A stretch of DNA of 64,000 bases. Source: Balamuthia mandrillaris (lineage: Eukaryota > Discosea > Longamoebia > Balamuthiidae). Shown one piece after another: positions 31,501 to 43,251 of this stretch; the stretch's first letter is position 1, and the number at the start of each line of letters is the position of its first letter. The stretch lies in NCBI GenBank assembly GCA_031835245.1, contig JAVKOQ010000015.1, positions 274,001-338,000 on the forward strand, in the 5' to 3' direction. The position numbers were made by a program, and so were the translations under genes. The notes under the pieces were generated by a model. The model searched no databases and was not told the origin of the DNA. It saw only the letters and a list, made by a program, of their open reading frames with translations.

Positions 31501-32618
31501 AAGTCATTGTATCGAACCGAAAAATTATTGTGTGCATTGGCGCAAGGCCTGTGGGTCTTGAGAGAATCTTATATGTACTTTTCTTCTCCCTTTTTACGTT
31601 TGTTCTCTCTCTCTCTCTCTCTCTCTCTTTTCAAATTTTCCTTCTCTTTTTCTCTTTCCTCTTGGTCTTTCTTCTATCACTTACTTTATCTGTTAAAACA
31701 TGACAGTAAGGACAGTTTAAAGGAAGGACGGTTTTTAGAGGAAGAGAAGTATGAATGGAAAGGAAAGGGCTTCACCAAAGATGAGCGAGTATGGTTCGGA
31801 GCGATGCAGTACAATCGGCTGGAGGTGGCTCAGCATGGCCCTCGTTTTCAGGGATGGCATCTGTATATACAATGCGCAGAAGCGCCGCCGGCGCCTACCC
31901 TTGCGAACTTTTTCATGGCGGGAGGGGGCGCTGTCGTCACTTCCCGGTCTTCATTTAATGGTTAGTTGTTTCTCTTTTTTGTTTTAGTCACTCGTTGTTT
32001 GTATTAAATCGTTTTGCTCCCTTTTTTTAAGCGATATCTGGTAAGCATCGTTATGTGGTGGTTGACTCCACGGAAGGCATCAACGATGCAACGATGAAAT
32101 GGCTGGAGGAAAAGGACAAGGAGCCAAATGTCACTCTGGTGAAAGGTCGCTTCTTCCTAGCATTGCTCTGCAAACCTCCTCCTCCCTGTCTACATTCCCT
32201 GGTATGCTACTTTCCCTTCATCCTTTCTCCCTCCGTTCTCTCTCTAGCTCTCTCTTCTGTCATAGTCATTTTGATGTTTTGTTGCTAGGTCATGGAGCAC
32301 GGCTGGACAGCAAACTTCTGAGAGCCTGTGGGGTTCTTTGGTGTGAATAAAACTAATGATCCTTTTACTGTGATTTCTCTTTATTCCTGGTGGGTCTTAC
32401 AGATAGAAATATCTTCTGTCTCGTTTGCTGTTGCCCAAGAACTGGTTGATGATTTCGTTAAAATTCTAACGTTTCAAGAAGCAGAGAAAGAAACACAAGG
32501 AAAAGAGGAAAAAGAAGAGAAAGAAACACAAGGAAAGAGAAAAGGAAAGAAGAGAAAGAAGAAACAAGAAAAACACGCAGATGAAGAACAAGAAGAAGAG
32601 AAACGTACTAAACGGTAA
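28014..32618 (+). CDS. Six-BRCT protein, PTIP/Rtt107-like
   Basis: Exons are 28014-28085, 28183-28320, 28377-28484, 28586-30151, 30220-30363, 30430-30551, 30620-31371, 31451-31574, 31707-31960, then 32032 onward. The last one to three exons are uncertain, and the end could be near 32347 or 32618. The protein exceeds 1,000 aa. Two N-terminal BRCTs (KTTTHVVSTHLAFPEYEHAV, VVTPEWVHRSVLTGR; FFSGVVLSSTQIPSEER, VTPEWFNACMREHRRIP) closely follow PTIP. After a Ser/acidic linker come BRCT3-4 (HFLVSGYSTEDTLRIEEQVR, ISSYKWLLDCAA; ACYTPCLTRKNTHLICED, CVVSSRWLEECLRSW), then a Gln/Pro linker and BRCT5-6 (FTTDFEPGKCTHVVM, RYVVVDSTEGINDATMKWLE). PTIP, Rtt107 and Brc1 share this 4+2 plan and act at damaged chromatin by binding phosphopeptides. 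A nuclear DNA-repair scaffold role is inferred. Confidence 0.82.
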
Positions 32619-35232
32619 CAATGGCAGAGCCTATCATGACGATAATGCCAAAGACAATCATGGTAATGTCAATGGCAAGCCACAGCTTTCGTCTCTGCGG
32701 GCGGGCGATCAGCTTGAAGTGGAACATGGCCGGGAAAATAAAGGCCAGCGGCACGCAGCAAATGGAGCCGATGAGAGAAATAAAATGATCAAACTGATTG
32801 GCGCCCGCCATGGAGACACCAGCCATCAGAATGACGAGGCACGTGCGGAAGCCGTTCTTCTTCCATTTGCGGGCGAGTGATGGCGGTTTGTTAAGTGGCT
32901 CGTCCGAGACTTTATGTTTTCAATTGTTGAAACATAAAAACACCAGTAAGCAAGAGAGAGAGAGAGAACAAACAAACAAACATACCAGGATATTCGGCAT
33001 TGTTGATCGCTCCATACTTATCTCTATTCCTATACTTTGGGAGCTTCACATGATGGAACAACCTGTTCTCCATGATCCTCGTGGCAGGGAACAACATTAA
33101 GGGCCACGTGAACACCACCGCGATGATGTAGAGGAAGAAAATGGTGATGACGATTGGATTTTTGGGTGGTAAGTTGAGGAGAGCAATCACCTCGATGCTC
33201 TCTCCAAAGACATAAAAAGTCAAAGCGCCAAAAGCGATGAAGATGAGGGCGATGAGGAGAATGGAGAAGGAGAGCAAGGGGATGAAGTGATGCTTATGTC
33301 GCATGCTCTCCTCGATGGGAAGGATCAGACCGATGCCCTCAAACGTGTAGACTGAGGTGCCAAGGAACAGGGCGAACTTGGACGTGTTGAACAGAGGAGC
33401 ATATTCGGCAGCCTCATGTGTTGCTTTTTGTATTTTGATTATTGTTTGACGATAGGTGGGGTAAACAAAATAAGAATAAGATACAAAGAACCAAACAGGT
33501 CTCCCGAAGAGATGAAAGCGAGAGACGAAGAATGAAGAAGGGAAGAACGAGAGAACTAGCGACAAATAACATACCCAACAAATGAATGTCATAATAAAAT
33601 ACATATCCGAGTCCAAAGATGATGAACACATCCGCAAAGAGGGAAGGGATGGAGAAGTAGCGAATCCTACGAACCCACGCCAATGGAATATATACTACTA
33701 TTTGGAGAGCAATCAGCGTTTGTATGATAAAGTACTTCGAAACAACTTTGCTGCAATCCGTAAGACTCTCCAATAAAACAGTCATGATTTGAGCATTAAA
33801 TATGAAGTAGGCACAACAGAAACCCATCTATGAAGAGAGAAAGAGAACTTATGAGCACAACAGAAAATGAGAAGCCAGAATAAAAAAAAATAAACCTACC
33901 TGAGATAAGATGAGTGAAATACGGACAGAGTGATACGCCAAAGGGCCATACGCTTTACGACCAATGATGCCATAAGAGCCAGCCACGGCCTGTCGACACT
34001 TTACCAACATGATCATCGCCAACAGCGCGATGGCGGCCACTGCTGCCAAAGTCAAAGAAGAGAAGAGGATGCCCCCGGAGGAGAAGGCTTGGGGAAGGAA
34101 GAGCACACCCGTCGCCACAAACGACTTCATGATGATCAAAAACGTTTTTGCGGTACTGACCGTACCTGTTATTATGAACAAGAGCACACAAATCAGAAAG
34201 GAATAAATGGCAAAGCACAATATAAAAAGATAAAGACAGGAAACCTGTTTGACGACGAGCAAGTTCTTTTCCTTCTGCGTTCCATTCCTCGCGTTCTTCT
34301 TTCTTGCGTTTCTCATCCTGTTCTTCGCCTAAGCCTACCAATGATTTTCTTCCACCAGTTCCTTTCCTTTTGCTCCTTCTTTTCTTTCTCTGCTTCGGTG
34401 AGACAAGTGCTCCGGTCAACAAAGAGGTCTTTTCTCCGCTCCATTGCTCCAATCCCACTTCTCCTTCTTCCGGAGTTCGCTCTCCCGAGCCTGCTCCAAA
34501 TCCTATTTCATCCTCCTCTTCCTCCTCTTCCTCTCCTTCTTCCATAGCTTCCTCTTCCACTTCCACTTCATCCTCTTCCTCTTCTAGTTGCTTTCGTTGC
34601 TGTTCTTCTTCATCATCGCTGTCTTCGCTCCAATCATCTCCTCCAAAGTACTCAAACGTGTACAATTGATCAAACAGTCTTCTTCGTTTCCCTTTCCACA
34701 ACTGCTGCTCCGTTGTCGCGGTGGTTGCTGGCAGCTCTTCTCCGCGCTGAAGCCTTCGCCGCATGGCCTCCCTCTCCGCTTTCCTTCGAATGTAGTTCAC
34801 CCGAAAGCCACCAATCGGGTCCGCAATGTCAGAGGCTTTGGGCTTGGCGGCCGCCATCGAATGCGCGTCATAACTGGAGGAGACGCTCGGAGCCACCGAA
34901 GTGTTCGTCGAAGTACGAAAACCAGAGGCGCTGCCCCTGGAGGGAGGGATCGAGACCGAAGCGGAAGAAGGACCACCGGAGGAAGATGGAGGAGGGAGAA
35001 GATCCAGATCCAACGAGCTGCTTCGTCGTGGCAACCCGCCAGAAGCAGCGGCGGCTGCCGACAGGGGCGAGTCATGCGTGGACGAGGAGGAGAGGAAAGG
35101 GGAGGCCTGGCCGGAAGCGCGGCCGGAGGCAGGGCCGCTGCCTTCTCCGCCGCCACCGCCGCCCTCTTGTTGCTGTTGGAGGTGGAGCTCTTGAACCCTT
35201 CGTTCGAGGTCCCTCAGGTTGGTGAATGACAT
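32608..35232 (-). CDS. Amino acid transporter, AVT/SLC36 type (APC family)
   Basis: Minus-strand exons are 35232-34245, 34165-33900, 33827-33575, 33423-32986 and 32909-32608, giving 748 aa in frame. The first 330 residues are soluble and low-complexity (Ser/Pro, then strongly acidic, then Lys-rich), with SDIADPIGGFRVNYIRRKAE as the only ordered part. The membrane region follows the Aa_trans pattern: STAKTFLIIMKSFVATGVLF with LPQAF, AGSYGIIGRKAYGPLAY, MGFCCAYFIFNAQIMTVLL, FALFLGTSVYTFEGIGLILP with IEESM, GANQFDHFISLIGSICCVPL. About eleven helices are expected. Yeast Avt3/4 and animal SLC36 of this class export amino acids from vacuoles or lysosomes. Its last 11 nt overlap the possible 3' end of the converging BRCT gene. 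Confidence 0.88.
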
Positions 35233-35913
35233 GTTTGTCGTTGTTTTCTTTGTGGAGGCAAAAAAAGAGAGAGAGAGAGATGAACAAGTAATAGAAGAGA
35301 GGGAGAGAAAAAGAAAGCAAAGCGAAAAAAATAAAAATAAAATAAAAGCAGGGGGTTTGGGTGTGTTTTTTTTTTTTGTTTGTTGGTTAGCTCGTGCAGC
35401 GGGTGATCAGACTCTCTGTTATTGTTGTGTGGAGTTTCGAAGCGGGTTTTCAGTAAAAGAACAAGAGAAACGAAAAACAAAGAAAGAGTAGTGAAAGTAT
35501 GTTTTTTTTGTTGGTTTGTGTTGTGGGTTGAACAGCTGCAAATCTTTTTTTGTTTTTTGGTGGCGGTCTTCACAAAGTAGAGAGAGAGAGAGAAGTAATT
35601 ACGAACCGTGCACGCCTCCGTACGGGTACTTTTATTTCTTGGTGAAGTGCGGGTGCTCTTTTTTATAAAAAAAAAAACTTTGTGGCCGTCCACTTCTCCT
35701 CGCGTTGTTTATGTATTTTAAAGAAAACAAAGAATTAAAAAAAAAAGACAAAAAAAAAAACAGAAAAAATCGATTGGGGGAAATTTTCATTAGCGAAAGA
35801 GGGGAATTTGAATTCCACACAAAATTTCATGATGTTATCTCCATGGCAACCCTAGTCGTGTCGACATAATCGTGTCGACGTGATAAACATGGGGAACAGG
35901 AGAGACAGCGGTT
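35233..35913. other. Intergenic, 681 bp, promoter side of the transporter
   Basis: Contains T/A runs, a short GA run, and near 35857-35880 the direct repeat CGTGTCGAC...CGTGTCGAC, i.e. two GTCGAC palindromes 14 bp apart (35860, 35874). No exon seen. Confidence 0.5.
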
Positions 35914-36201
35914 TCAATCGGAGGAAGAAGAAGAAGGTTGGGGGTTATCGGAGCGTCTTTTAGGGGGTGGCGGTCGCTCCGGTGTCACACCGTCCACGAG
36001 GCCGTGAGCTATTTTCATTTCTCGCAGCTGTCGTATGACCTGTTCCTCCTGGTTGGGATGGGGCAGGAAGGGCCGGCCGAAAAGGAACACGGTCAGGGCG
36101 AAGAGGCTTGCAAAGATGAATCCTCTGCGAAAGGGGCTCGCTCTCGGCACTTGAAGCCTCCGTCGGGGCTTCTCACTCGCTGGCGGTTGTTGTGTGTTCA
36201 T
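35914..36201 (-). CDS. Small single-TM protein, unknown
   Basis: A single-exon 95-residue protein starting at ATG 36201 (MNTQQPPASEKPRRRLQVPR). A longer frame upstream has only a GTG, so the internal ATG is chosen. The basic N-terminus with Arg residues leads into one hydrophobic helix (GFIFASLFALTVFLFGRPFL), then VIRQLREMKIAHGLVDGVTP and a Pro/Ser tail. This plan resembles small mitochondrial inner-membrane assembly factors, but I recognise no family. A perfect TGACGTCA lies at 36274-36281, 73 bp upstream of the start. Confidence 0.55.
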   Translation of the reverse strand: MNTQQPPASEKPRRRLQVPRASPFRRGFIFASLFALTVFLFGRPFLPHPNQEEQVIRQLREMKIAHGLVDGVTPERPPPPKRRSDNPQPSSSSSD

Positions 36202-36273
36202 GTTCTCTCTTGTGTCACTCTTTCTTTTCTGTTCTTTGAGGAATCTACAGATTGGTCTTTCATCTCGATCAAA

Positions 36274-36281
36274 TGACGTCA
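36274..36281. promoter_or_regulatory. CRE-type TGACGTCA site
   Basis: Perfect TGACGTCA between the small membrane protein gene (start 36201, minus) and the TBC gene (start 36498, plus). The position suits a shared divergent promoter; the role is inferred. Confidence 0.45.
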
Positions 36282-36497
36282 CTCATTCCATAAACAGCCA
36301 AAACTGATGTATATCATGACATAACGAAATGCTTAAAAAAGAAAGTGTGACGTAACGCATTCGTGGAATGTTGAAAATGTGAAGAACGAATGCCTTACAA
36401 AAAAACCCTACAAAAAAAAGAAAAGAACACCTGGGACCTAGACCATCATCCACCAAAACTACTTTGGCAGTATCCCCTATCGTTTGAGCATCCAACC

Positions 36498-37147
36498 ATG
36501 TGGGTGAAGCCGAAAGGTGCGTAGTCTTGTCTTTTTCTTTGCCAGTCCTTGTCCTCATCTTGATCCAAGCCAAAAACTTTTCCTCAGCTCCTCCACATAC
36601 TTTTCAATTATTTCACTTTTTTCAATATTTAATCCCTCTTTCTTTCTTTCTTTCTTTCTTTTTTTTTTTGGTTTAAATGTGTATTTAAGGCACAAGCGGC
36701 CTTCACGTCCTGTGGCGAGTGGTCCGAGAGAACGAGTTCTTCATGCTGCTGGAGCACAAAGGAGCATTGGTGCCGCTCGTCTCCTCCTTCCTGTCTGCCG
36801 CGTTGAGCACGCAGCCGCTCCGCTTTCGCATCGTCCTGAAGACCGAGCAGAGCCACGCCGTTGCCGTCTCCGGTTTGTTCTTATTTTTATTTTTATTTTT
36901 TATTTTTTTATCTTATTTCTTTTTTTATATTTTATATTTTATATTTTATTATTATGTTTTTGTTTTTGTGCATTTATATGTTTATCATGGTGGTTCTTCT
37001 GACAGATCATATGAACAGAGGATGCGGACGAGATAGAAGGACACTGGAACTGGATCATGAAACATTTGATGCCAAAACTAAGCATGGATAAGGCTGATCG
37101 AGATGACATGTTTAAATACCTTTTGGTTTGTTGTTTTTGCAATTTTT

Positions 37148-37191
<44 letters not shown>

Positions 37192-37419
37192 CTGCAGAGC
37201 AGAGGGCGAAGAGGAGAAGTTTCTCTGCTTCCCTTCTCTCTCCTCTCTTTTCTGTTTTTTGTTTTTAAAACACTGATACATGAACAAACAAAAGGATAAA
37301 CTCAAGAGCAGATGTAAAGAATTAGGGCAGGAGGAATTGCAGCGGCAAAGCAAACTAAAGTCATTCTATCAAAAGTTTCCACACCTCAAAAGCGAAAAGC
37401 TGGTTGCTCGTACGCAATT

Positions 37420-37465
<46 letters not shown>

Positions 37466-38030
37466 CCTCTCCTCATCCTATAGTACAAACTATTAATCGT
37501 GCTATTTTTTTTAAAAAAAATAAGACCGTCATTGTACTCTTTGGAGAGAAGGCTCACTATTAGGTACTCATCGCCATGGAAGCCTTTGGTGCGTATCCTT
37601 TATCTTTCTTTCCTGCTTTATTGTTGTCTGCTTCTTTCAGACAAGTAACAATATCTATCAAAGGTTGTCTGAAAATCATCTTTGCTTTACTTCTGCAATG
37701 ATGAGAGAAAAATTGTCGATTGGGTTCCGCTCTATCGTTGCCATCAAGAAAGAGGCCTCTCATTTTGGAGTATTGGAGAATTCTATCGTCGTTAAAACAA
37801 AAGAAGAAGAGGTAGGTGTTGTTTTCATTGGTTTCTTGCTTTGTTATACTCACATTCTTTTTAAAAAACAAGTACTTTTTCAGTATGTTTACAAATAGAG
37901 ATGAGACCTACGACCTGCTCATCACGTTGTGGAATAGAGCGATGGAGAGCCTCATGAACTCGGGTGCCGTTGCTGCCACAGAGAATGCTTCCCCAACCTC
38001 TCAATCTCGTCGTCAATCCTTCATGGAACC

Positions 38031-38071
<41 letters not shown>

Positions 38072-41000
38072 CTCTTGCTTGCTCTGGAGCACTAACCTGA
38101 TTCTTTTAAGCCACGAGGATGAGCGAGAGAGAATCGTTGCTAGAGCAAAGCATAAAAATATTACATCCATGTTTAGATTGCCGATAACAGAATACCCTCT
38201 TATCGGTACCAAATTCTTTCCTCTCTTTTTCTCTCTTTTCTTCCTTCACTCCTTTCCTCCGTTTTTGTTCTCTCGTCTCAATAATGTTTTGCGGGAATAG
38301 AATACACGTGTTCCTTGTTTTGGGTGGACATCGTAACTGAAGAACAAACCTATGCCACCGGCATTGTTTACCTTTCCAAGAATCTTCTCTACTTTCGTTC
38401 CACAAAAGGACCGGAATTGCGGTTGATACTTCCTTTGACTTATATTGATGGCATTTCCAAGGATAATCCTTTTCGTAGTGCCATCACTGTTATTAGTCAC
38501 GGAGATTCACGATGGGGTTGTCTCGAAGAACCTACCTACCAACAGGTATTTCCTTGTTTTAATTTTTGTGAAAATACTCTGATGTTTAAATTTAAATACA
38601 GCAACAATACCTCTTTTCATTTGTGGGCCATTCTCGCGTGAAAGAGAAGATCAACGCTATTGTCGCTCGTTGGCTGGACTGTCTAGGTGAGAGAGAGACT
38701 CAAGATCAAAGGGAAATCGAAAAGATGAGAGAGAAAGTAGAAGAACTCACAACGTCAACCAACTCTTCTTCTGGCGAAGAAATCCGTTATGGCATAAAAG
38801 CAGAACAACGACAACAACAAGGAGAGGGAGAAGAGGGCACAAAAGAAGAAGAAAGAGGTGGACAGCGAGCATCAGAAACACGACTTGAAAAAGAAAAACA
38901 AAGTGGGCCTCCAACTGTTCGTTTGAGATTGCGGTTAACCAAGTTGTGGACCGAATATCTTCAGAAATATGGGGCTGGACTCTGCATGCTACGCACTCCT
39001 CGTCTTCAAGCCCTCATTCGATGTGGCATTCCTCCTGAAATTCGTGCCAAAAGTACCCTTTTTTTCTTGGCTTGCTTGTCTTCTCTCTTCGTCTTCGTCT
39101 TCGTCTTCATTTTCTTCTTCTTCATTCCTAACCCGTTTATTTTTGTTTTTTGAAAGTGTGGCAGATCAGTTCAGGTTCAGCATACTATGCTCTCTGTCAT
39201 TTGGGTCTCTATCAACAATTGCTTGAAGACAACAAAGGCAAAGAGAGCAATGCAACTGAAGAAATCGAACGGGTACAATACATATATTGTTGTCGTTGTG
39301 ATATATTCTGATTTTAAAACGGAACTCTCTTAGGATCTTCATCGCAGTCTTCCGGATCACCCTTTCTTCCAAACGAAAGAAGGCATTACTGCGTTACGTA
39401 ATGTGCTTACCGCCTATTCTTGGTTTAACCCACAAATTGGCTACTGCCAAGGAATGGTAATTTCTTGCTCTCTCTGCTTCTTGTTTGAAGGCTTTCTGTG
39501 ATGCTTATTTGTTTTTTCATGACGAAATAGAACATAGTTGTGGCCACACTGTTAGACTGGATGAATGAGGAAGAAGTATTCTACCTATTGGTCGTTCTTT
39601 GTGAGCACCTCATTCCACAATACTACAACAAGGCTGTATGCATCACCTCCTCCTTCTCCTTCTCCTTACTCTGCTCCACTCTCATATTATTTTGAATAAC
39701 AAACGAACATATCATATTTAGATGTTAGGTAGTTTAGTAGATCAACAAATTATCGAAGAACTAGTGAAGATGTATCTTCCGGACTGCAATGCTCACCTCA
39801 CTAAGTTGAAGATTCCACTCAGTTTGGTGACGATGCCATGGTTACTCTGCTTGTTCATTGGCAACCTTCCAGAAGAGGTTAGTCATTTCCTGGATTCCTC
39901 TCTATCTTTTTTTTTCTTTCGTTTCTGCACTCTACCGTTCCTCTGTGTTGGACGACTTACCTGCATTGCTTTCTCTTATTTCACAAACAAAAGTGTTCTT
40001 TGAGAGTTCTTGATAGCTTTTTCTTGGAAGGTCCGAACATATTGTTCAGAGTGGCTCTTGCCATTCTAAAGATGAGCGAAGAGGCTATCATGAAAGCGGA
40101 GGGTGGAGATGCTGTCGTTCCAATGCTGAAAGATATTACTAATTGCCCCGACTGCGATGAGCTGTTTGATGTGCGTCATTCTTCTCTTCACCACTTTTCC
40201 TTACTTATCTCACCTTATTTCCTCTTCCCGGCTTCTCTCTCTTTATCTCTGCAGGAATTGGTGTTTGGAGAGTTTGCAGAGCTTCCCACAGCCAAAATAG
40301 AAGAACTCCGGAATGCCAATCGCTACCAAGTCATCAAACAAATGGAGGATCATGGGAAACAAAACCAGCTTCGACTACTACGAGACAAAACTCTGTGTAC
40401 ATTCGCCGTTCTGTTCTTGTTGTCGTTATTGTTGTTTTCTTCTTGCCTTTCTTTTGCTTTTGCTTGTTCTCGTTCTCTTTTCTTTTGCTTGTTCTCCTTG
40501 TTCTTCTTTGCTCAGATTTTGTTCTTATTTATCATTTCAAAACAAAGTCACATCAGCAGAACTGGAAGACATCTATCAGCTCTTCCAACAACATCACATG
40601 ATGGTCGAAACGCCGGTTCTGCTCAACAACGCAGCCACCGGAGAGGCCATCCCTGCCTCTTTCCAGGAGAGCAGTTTGGCGGTAAACAGCGAGGGTTTCT
40701 CCCATCTTTTTAGGGACATTTTGTATTGGTGGAAGGATAGAAGGGACTTGCTTGAGCTTACTTTCCACGTAACTATTATTCTCTTTTTTTAAAAACTGTA
40801 TCTCTATTTCTCTTGGTTGTTTGAGACTCACAAACTTTAATGAGGATAGTTTCTGGATAAAGGAGAAAAGGGCTATATCCACTTTTCTGAGTTTATTATC
40901 GGGCTATCACCATTGCTCAAAGGAGACTTGCGAGCTCAATTACTTTGTACCCCTTTTCTCTCCTCTCCTCTGCTCTGCTCTCCTCTCCTCTCTTAATCAT

Positions 41001-41505
41001 GCCAACGAAACACAATAGTTTGTTTGCAGTTGCACGACTTTAAAAAAGATGGCACTATCAACGTGAGCAACTTGTACAACGCCCTGGATGCATTGAAACG
41101 GTACTTCTGTCTTTCTTGTTGTTTTCATTTTATCACTATCATTAGCACTTTTTCTTTATTCTCTCTTCCGAAGGTAAACTGATAACCCTCTTCAACTGAA
41201 CTAGGATTTATGATTCTCGTCATTCTCCTGAAGAGAGACCACATTCTCCCTCTGCCTCCAGTCATTCAGTTCCATCGGTGGACCTGGATGCCTTTGTCTT
41301 GTTGCTCTTCGAAAAGGCCAAAGCAAAGTCCTCCTTGGAGAGCCTCAAGTTTGAGGACCTTACGGAAATGCTGTTGGATACGCCGTTGCTCAAAGAGTAT
41401 TTGTGCATTGAAGATGAGGAAGACGCAGAAGAAGAAGGCGAAGAGACGGAGGAGGCAGAGGAGGCAGAAGAAGAACTGTCTCCTTCTTCTTTTTCTTTCC
41501 TCTAA
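36498..41505 (+). CDS. TBC1D8/9-like RabGAP (two GRAM domains, TBC, EF-hand)
   Basis: Twenty exons close in frame to 1033 aa: 36498-36516, 36690-36872, 37019-37125, 37295-37402, 37547-37588, 37641-37811, 37873-38033, 38111-38205, 38301-38545, 38602-39052, 39157-39272, 39334-39456, 39531-39635, 39722-39877, 39994-40170, 40255-40396, 40548-40768, 40850-40946, 41019-41100, 41205-41505. The start MWVKPKG matches TBC1D8/9 (MWV.P). GRAM1 contains [20 protein letters not shown]2 contains [18 protein letters not shown]. The TBC domain (about 425-690) has [18 protein letters not shown], the Arg finger ([12 protein letters not shown]) and the Gln finger (GYCQGMN), so catalysis should be intact. An EF-hand-like segment follows ([20 protein letters not shown]), then an acidic tail. 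It would stimulate GTP hydrolysis by a Rab on endomembranes. Exons 4-5 are the least certain. Confidence 0.85.
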
Positions 41506-41631
41506 GAAGTTTAACTTTGCAGTAAACCAATAAAATAATGAACCAAACTCGACGTTTCACTGCTGTTGCGCTTAATAGGGGGCCATTTAGAATAATTACA
41601 GAAGCAAGGGAAGAGAACAGTGCCAAGGGAG

Positions 41632-41672
<41 letters not shown>

Positions 41673-42528
41673 ACAACTTCTGTGGAAGAGGAAATTCGCC
41701 AATTCTACCAGATATTGCTTTGTAGCGCCGCAGGGTGGACATAAGTATTGAGGGGCCATGTATTTTCCCACAGAGATAAAGAGGAATAGTGTGACGTGTT
41801 ATTTTAGTTTTGTCTACCTTGCGGGCTTACAGATTAAAGCGGCTCAATGCTTTGATCGGTTACTGAAAGTTTCAAATCACCAATCAAAAATCAAAACAGA
41901 GGCTTTATCTTACCATAAAAAGGCCATTTCTGTTGTCTTTTTCTTTGTCTCATCTCTAGCAGAGATCTTTCGCGTCGACAAAAATTCATTGCTCCGCTTT
42001 ACTTACAGATATTGCTTCCTGATTGTCAGCTTCTTTCTTCCATTCTGACAGGCAAATACGGATGGACCATCGAGCACTTCAATGAGTTGCCAAAAAAAAA
42101 ACGAACGAACGAACGAACGAACCTGTTGAGCAGTAGATGCGAGCACAACAAGGAAGTGTCGTGTGCAGAAAAAGTATGACTGTGCCAACGAAGAAAATAA
42201 CAAAGAAGAGTGAAAGAAGAAAATAAGGATAAATAGTTGACGGGAGAGCAGGAAACGAATCCCTTCTATATCGGTGCCCATGACGACATTATTAAAGTTT
42301 TTTTTTGATTTTCTGCTTCGTTTCAGATTTCTTTATATCGATCTGCATTCAATTTTCAGATTGGATTCATACTGGCTTGGATGAACGTGTGTCCATGTGA
42401 AAAACCGTGCTTTTTCCTGCCAGATCCACTGGACGTTCGTCTCCTTTCAGCGAAATTTCTCACCGCTCAGCGACAGAAAAAAAAAAGCAAAAAAAGTAGT
42501 GAGTGAAAACGAAGAACAACGAACGAGG
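41506..42528. other. Intergenic, 1.0 kb
   Basis: Gap between the TBC and COQ9 genes. It contains a (GA)n run at 41634-41670, a GTCGAC at 41974-41979, a (CGAA)n run at about 42101-42121, and short AT-rich stretches. No frame here resembles a protein family I know. Confidence 0.5.
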
Positions 42529-43210
42529 ATGCTCTCTTCAACGGCCACCACCACCACCACCATGCGTGCCGCCGGGAGGAGAGTGGCCGCCACGAGTGGG
42601 AGGGTCGTCCCTCGCAACGGCTTCGTGCTGCCCCAAACCGCTGTCTCCGTGCGCCTTTTGCATTCTCCCTCGCCTGCTTCTTCTCCCTTCCATGGAGGCG
42701 GCAGAGAACACTCAGCCGCGCCCGGTGGCAGGAGCCTCTGGCAGAGCAGCCGTCCCTACAGCGCTGCTGCTGCTGCTTCGTATGGTAGCGGTGGTGAGGC
42801 CACAAAGAAAGAGAAGAAGAAGGAGGAGAAGAAACAAAAGCACGAGGACAAAGTGAACGAACAAGAAACCGCTCCCCAACAGAATGAGCAAGAACAGTAA
42901 GCTTCACTCTGCTTCTTATGCTTCTCTTGTTTTAATGCTTCTTTTTTTTTTTGGTTATTCAGTAAAGAGTTAAAAAAACGGATCTTGGCAGCAGCCAAGA
43001 AGCACGTGCCCAAGCTGGGGTGGACCCAGGAGGCCATCGCCGCCGCTGCTGAGGAGGAAGGACTTTCCAGCGCGGCTCATGGCCTCTTCCCACGAGTAAC
43101 TCTCTCCCTCTCCCTCTATCTCTTTCTTTTTCGACTTCCTTCTCTTCATGTAATCTTTTCTTTAGCTGCTCTTTGTTTGTTTTCTCCTTTGTTTGTTTTC
43201 TCCTTTCTTT

Positions 43211-43251
<41 letters not shown>

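Noticed and set aside
36202-36282. Longer N-terminus of the small membrane protein starting at 36282
   Set aside because: That frame has only a GTG there and overlaps the TGACGTCA site; the first ATG is at 36201.
41758-42048. 96-codon plus-strand frame between the TBC and COQ9 genes
   Set aside because: No family motif, no matching splice partners, and its composition is like the surrounding intergenic DNA.
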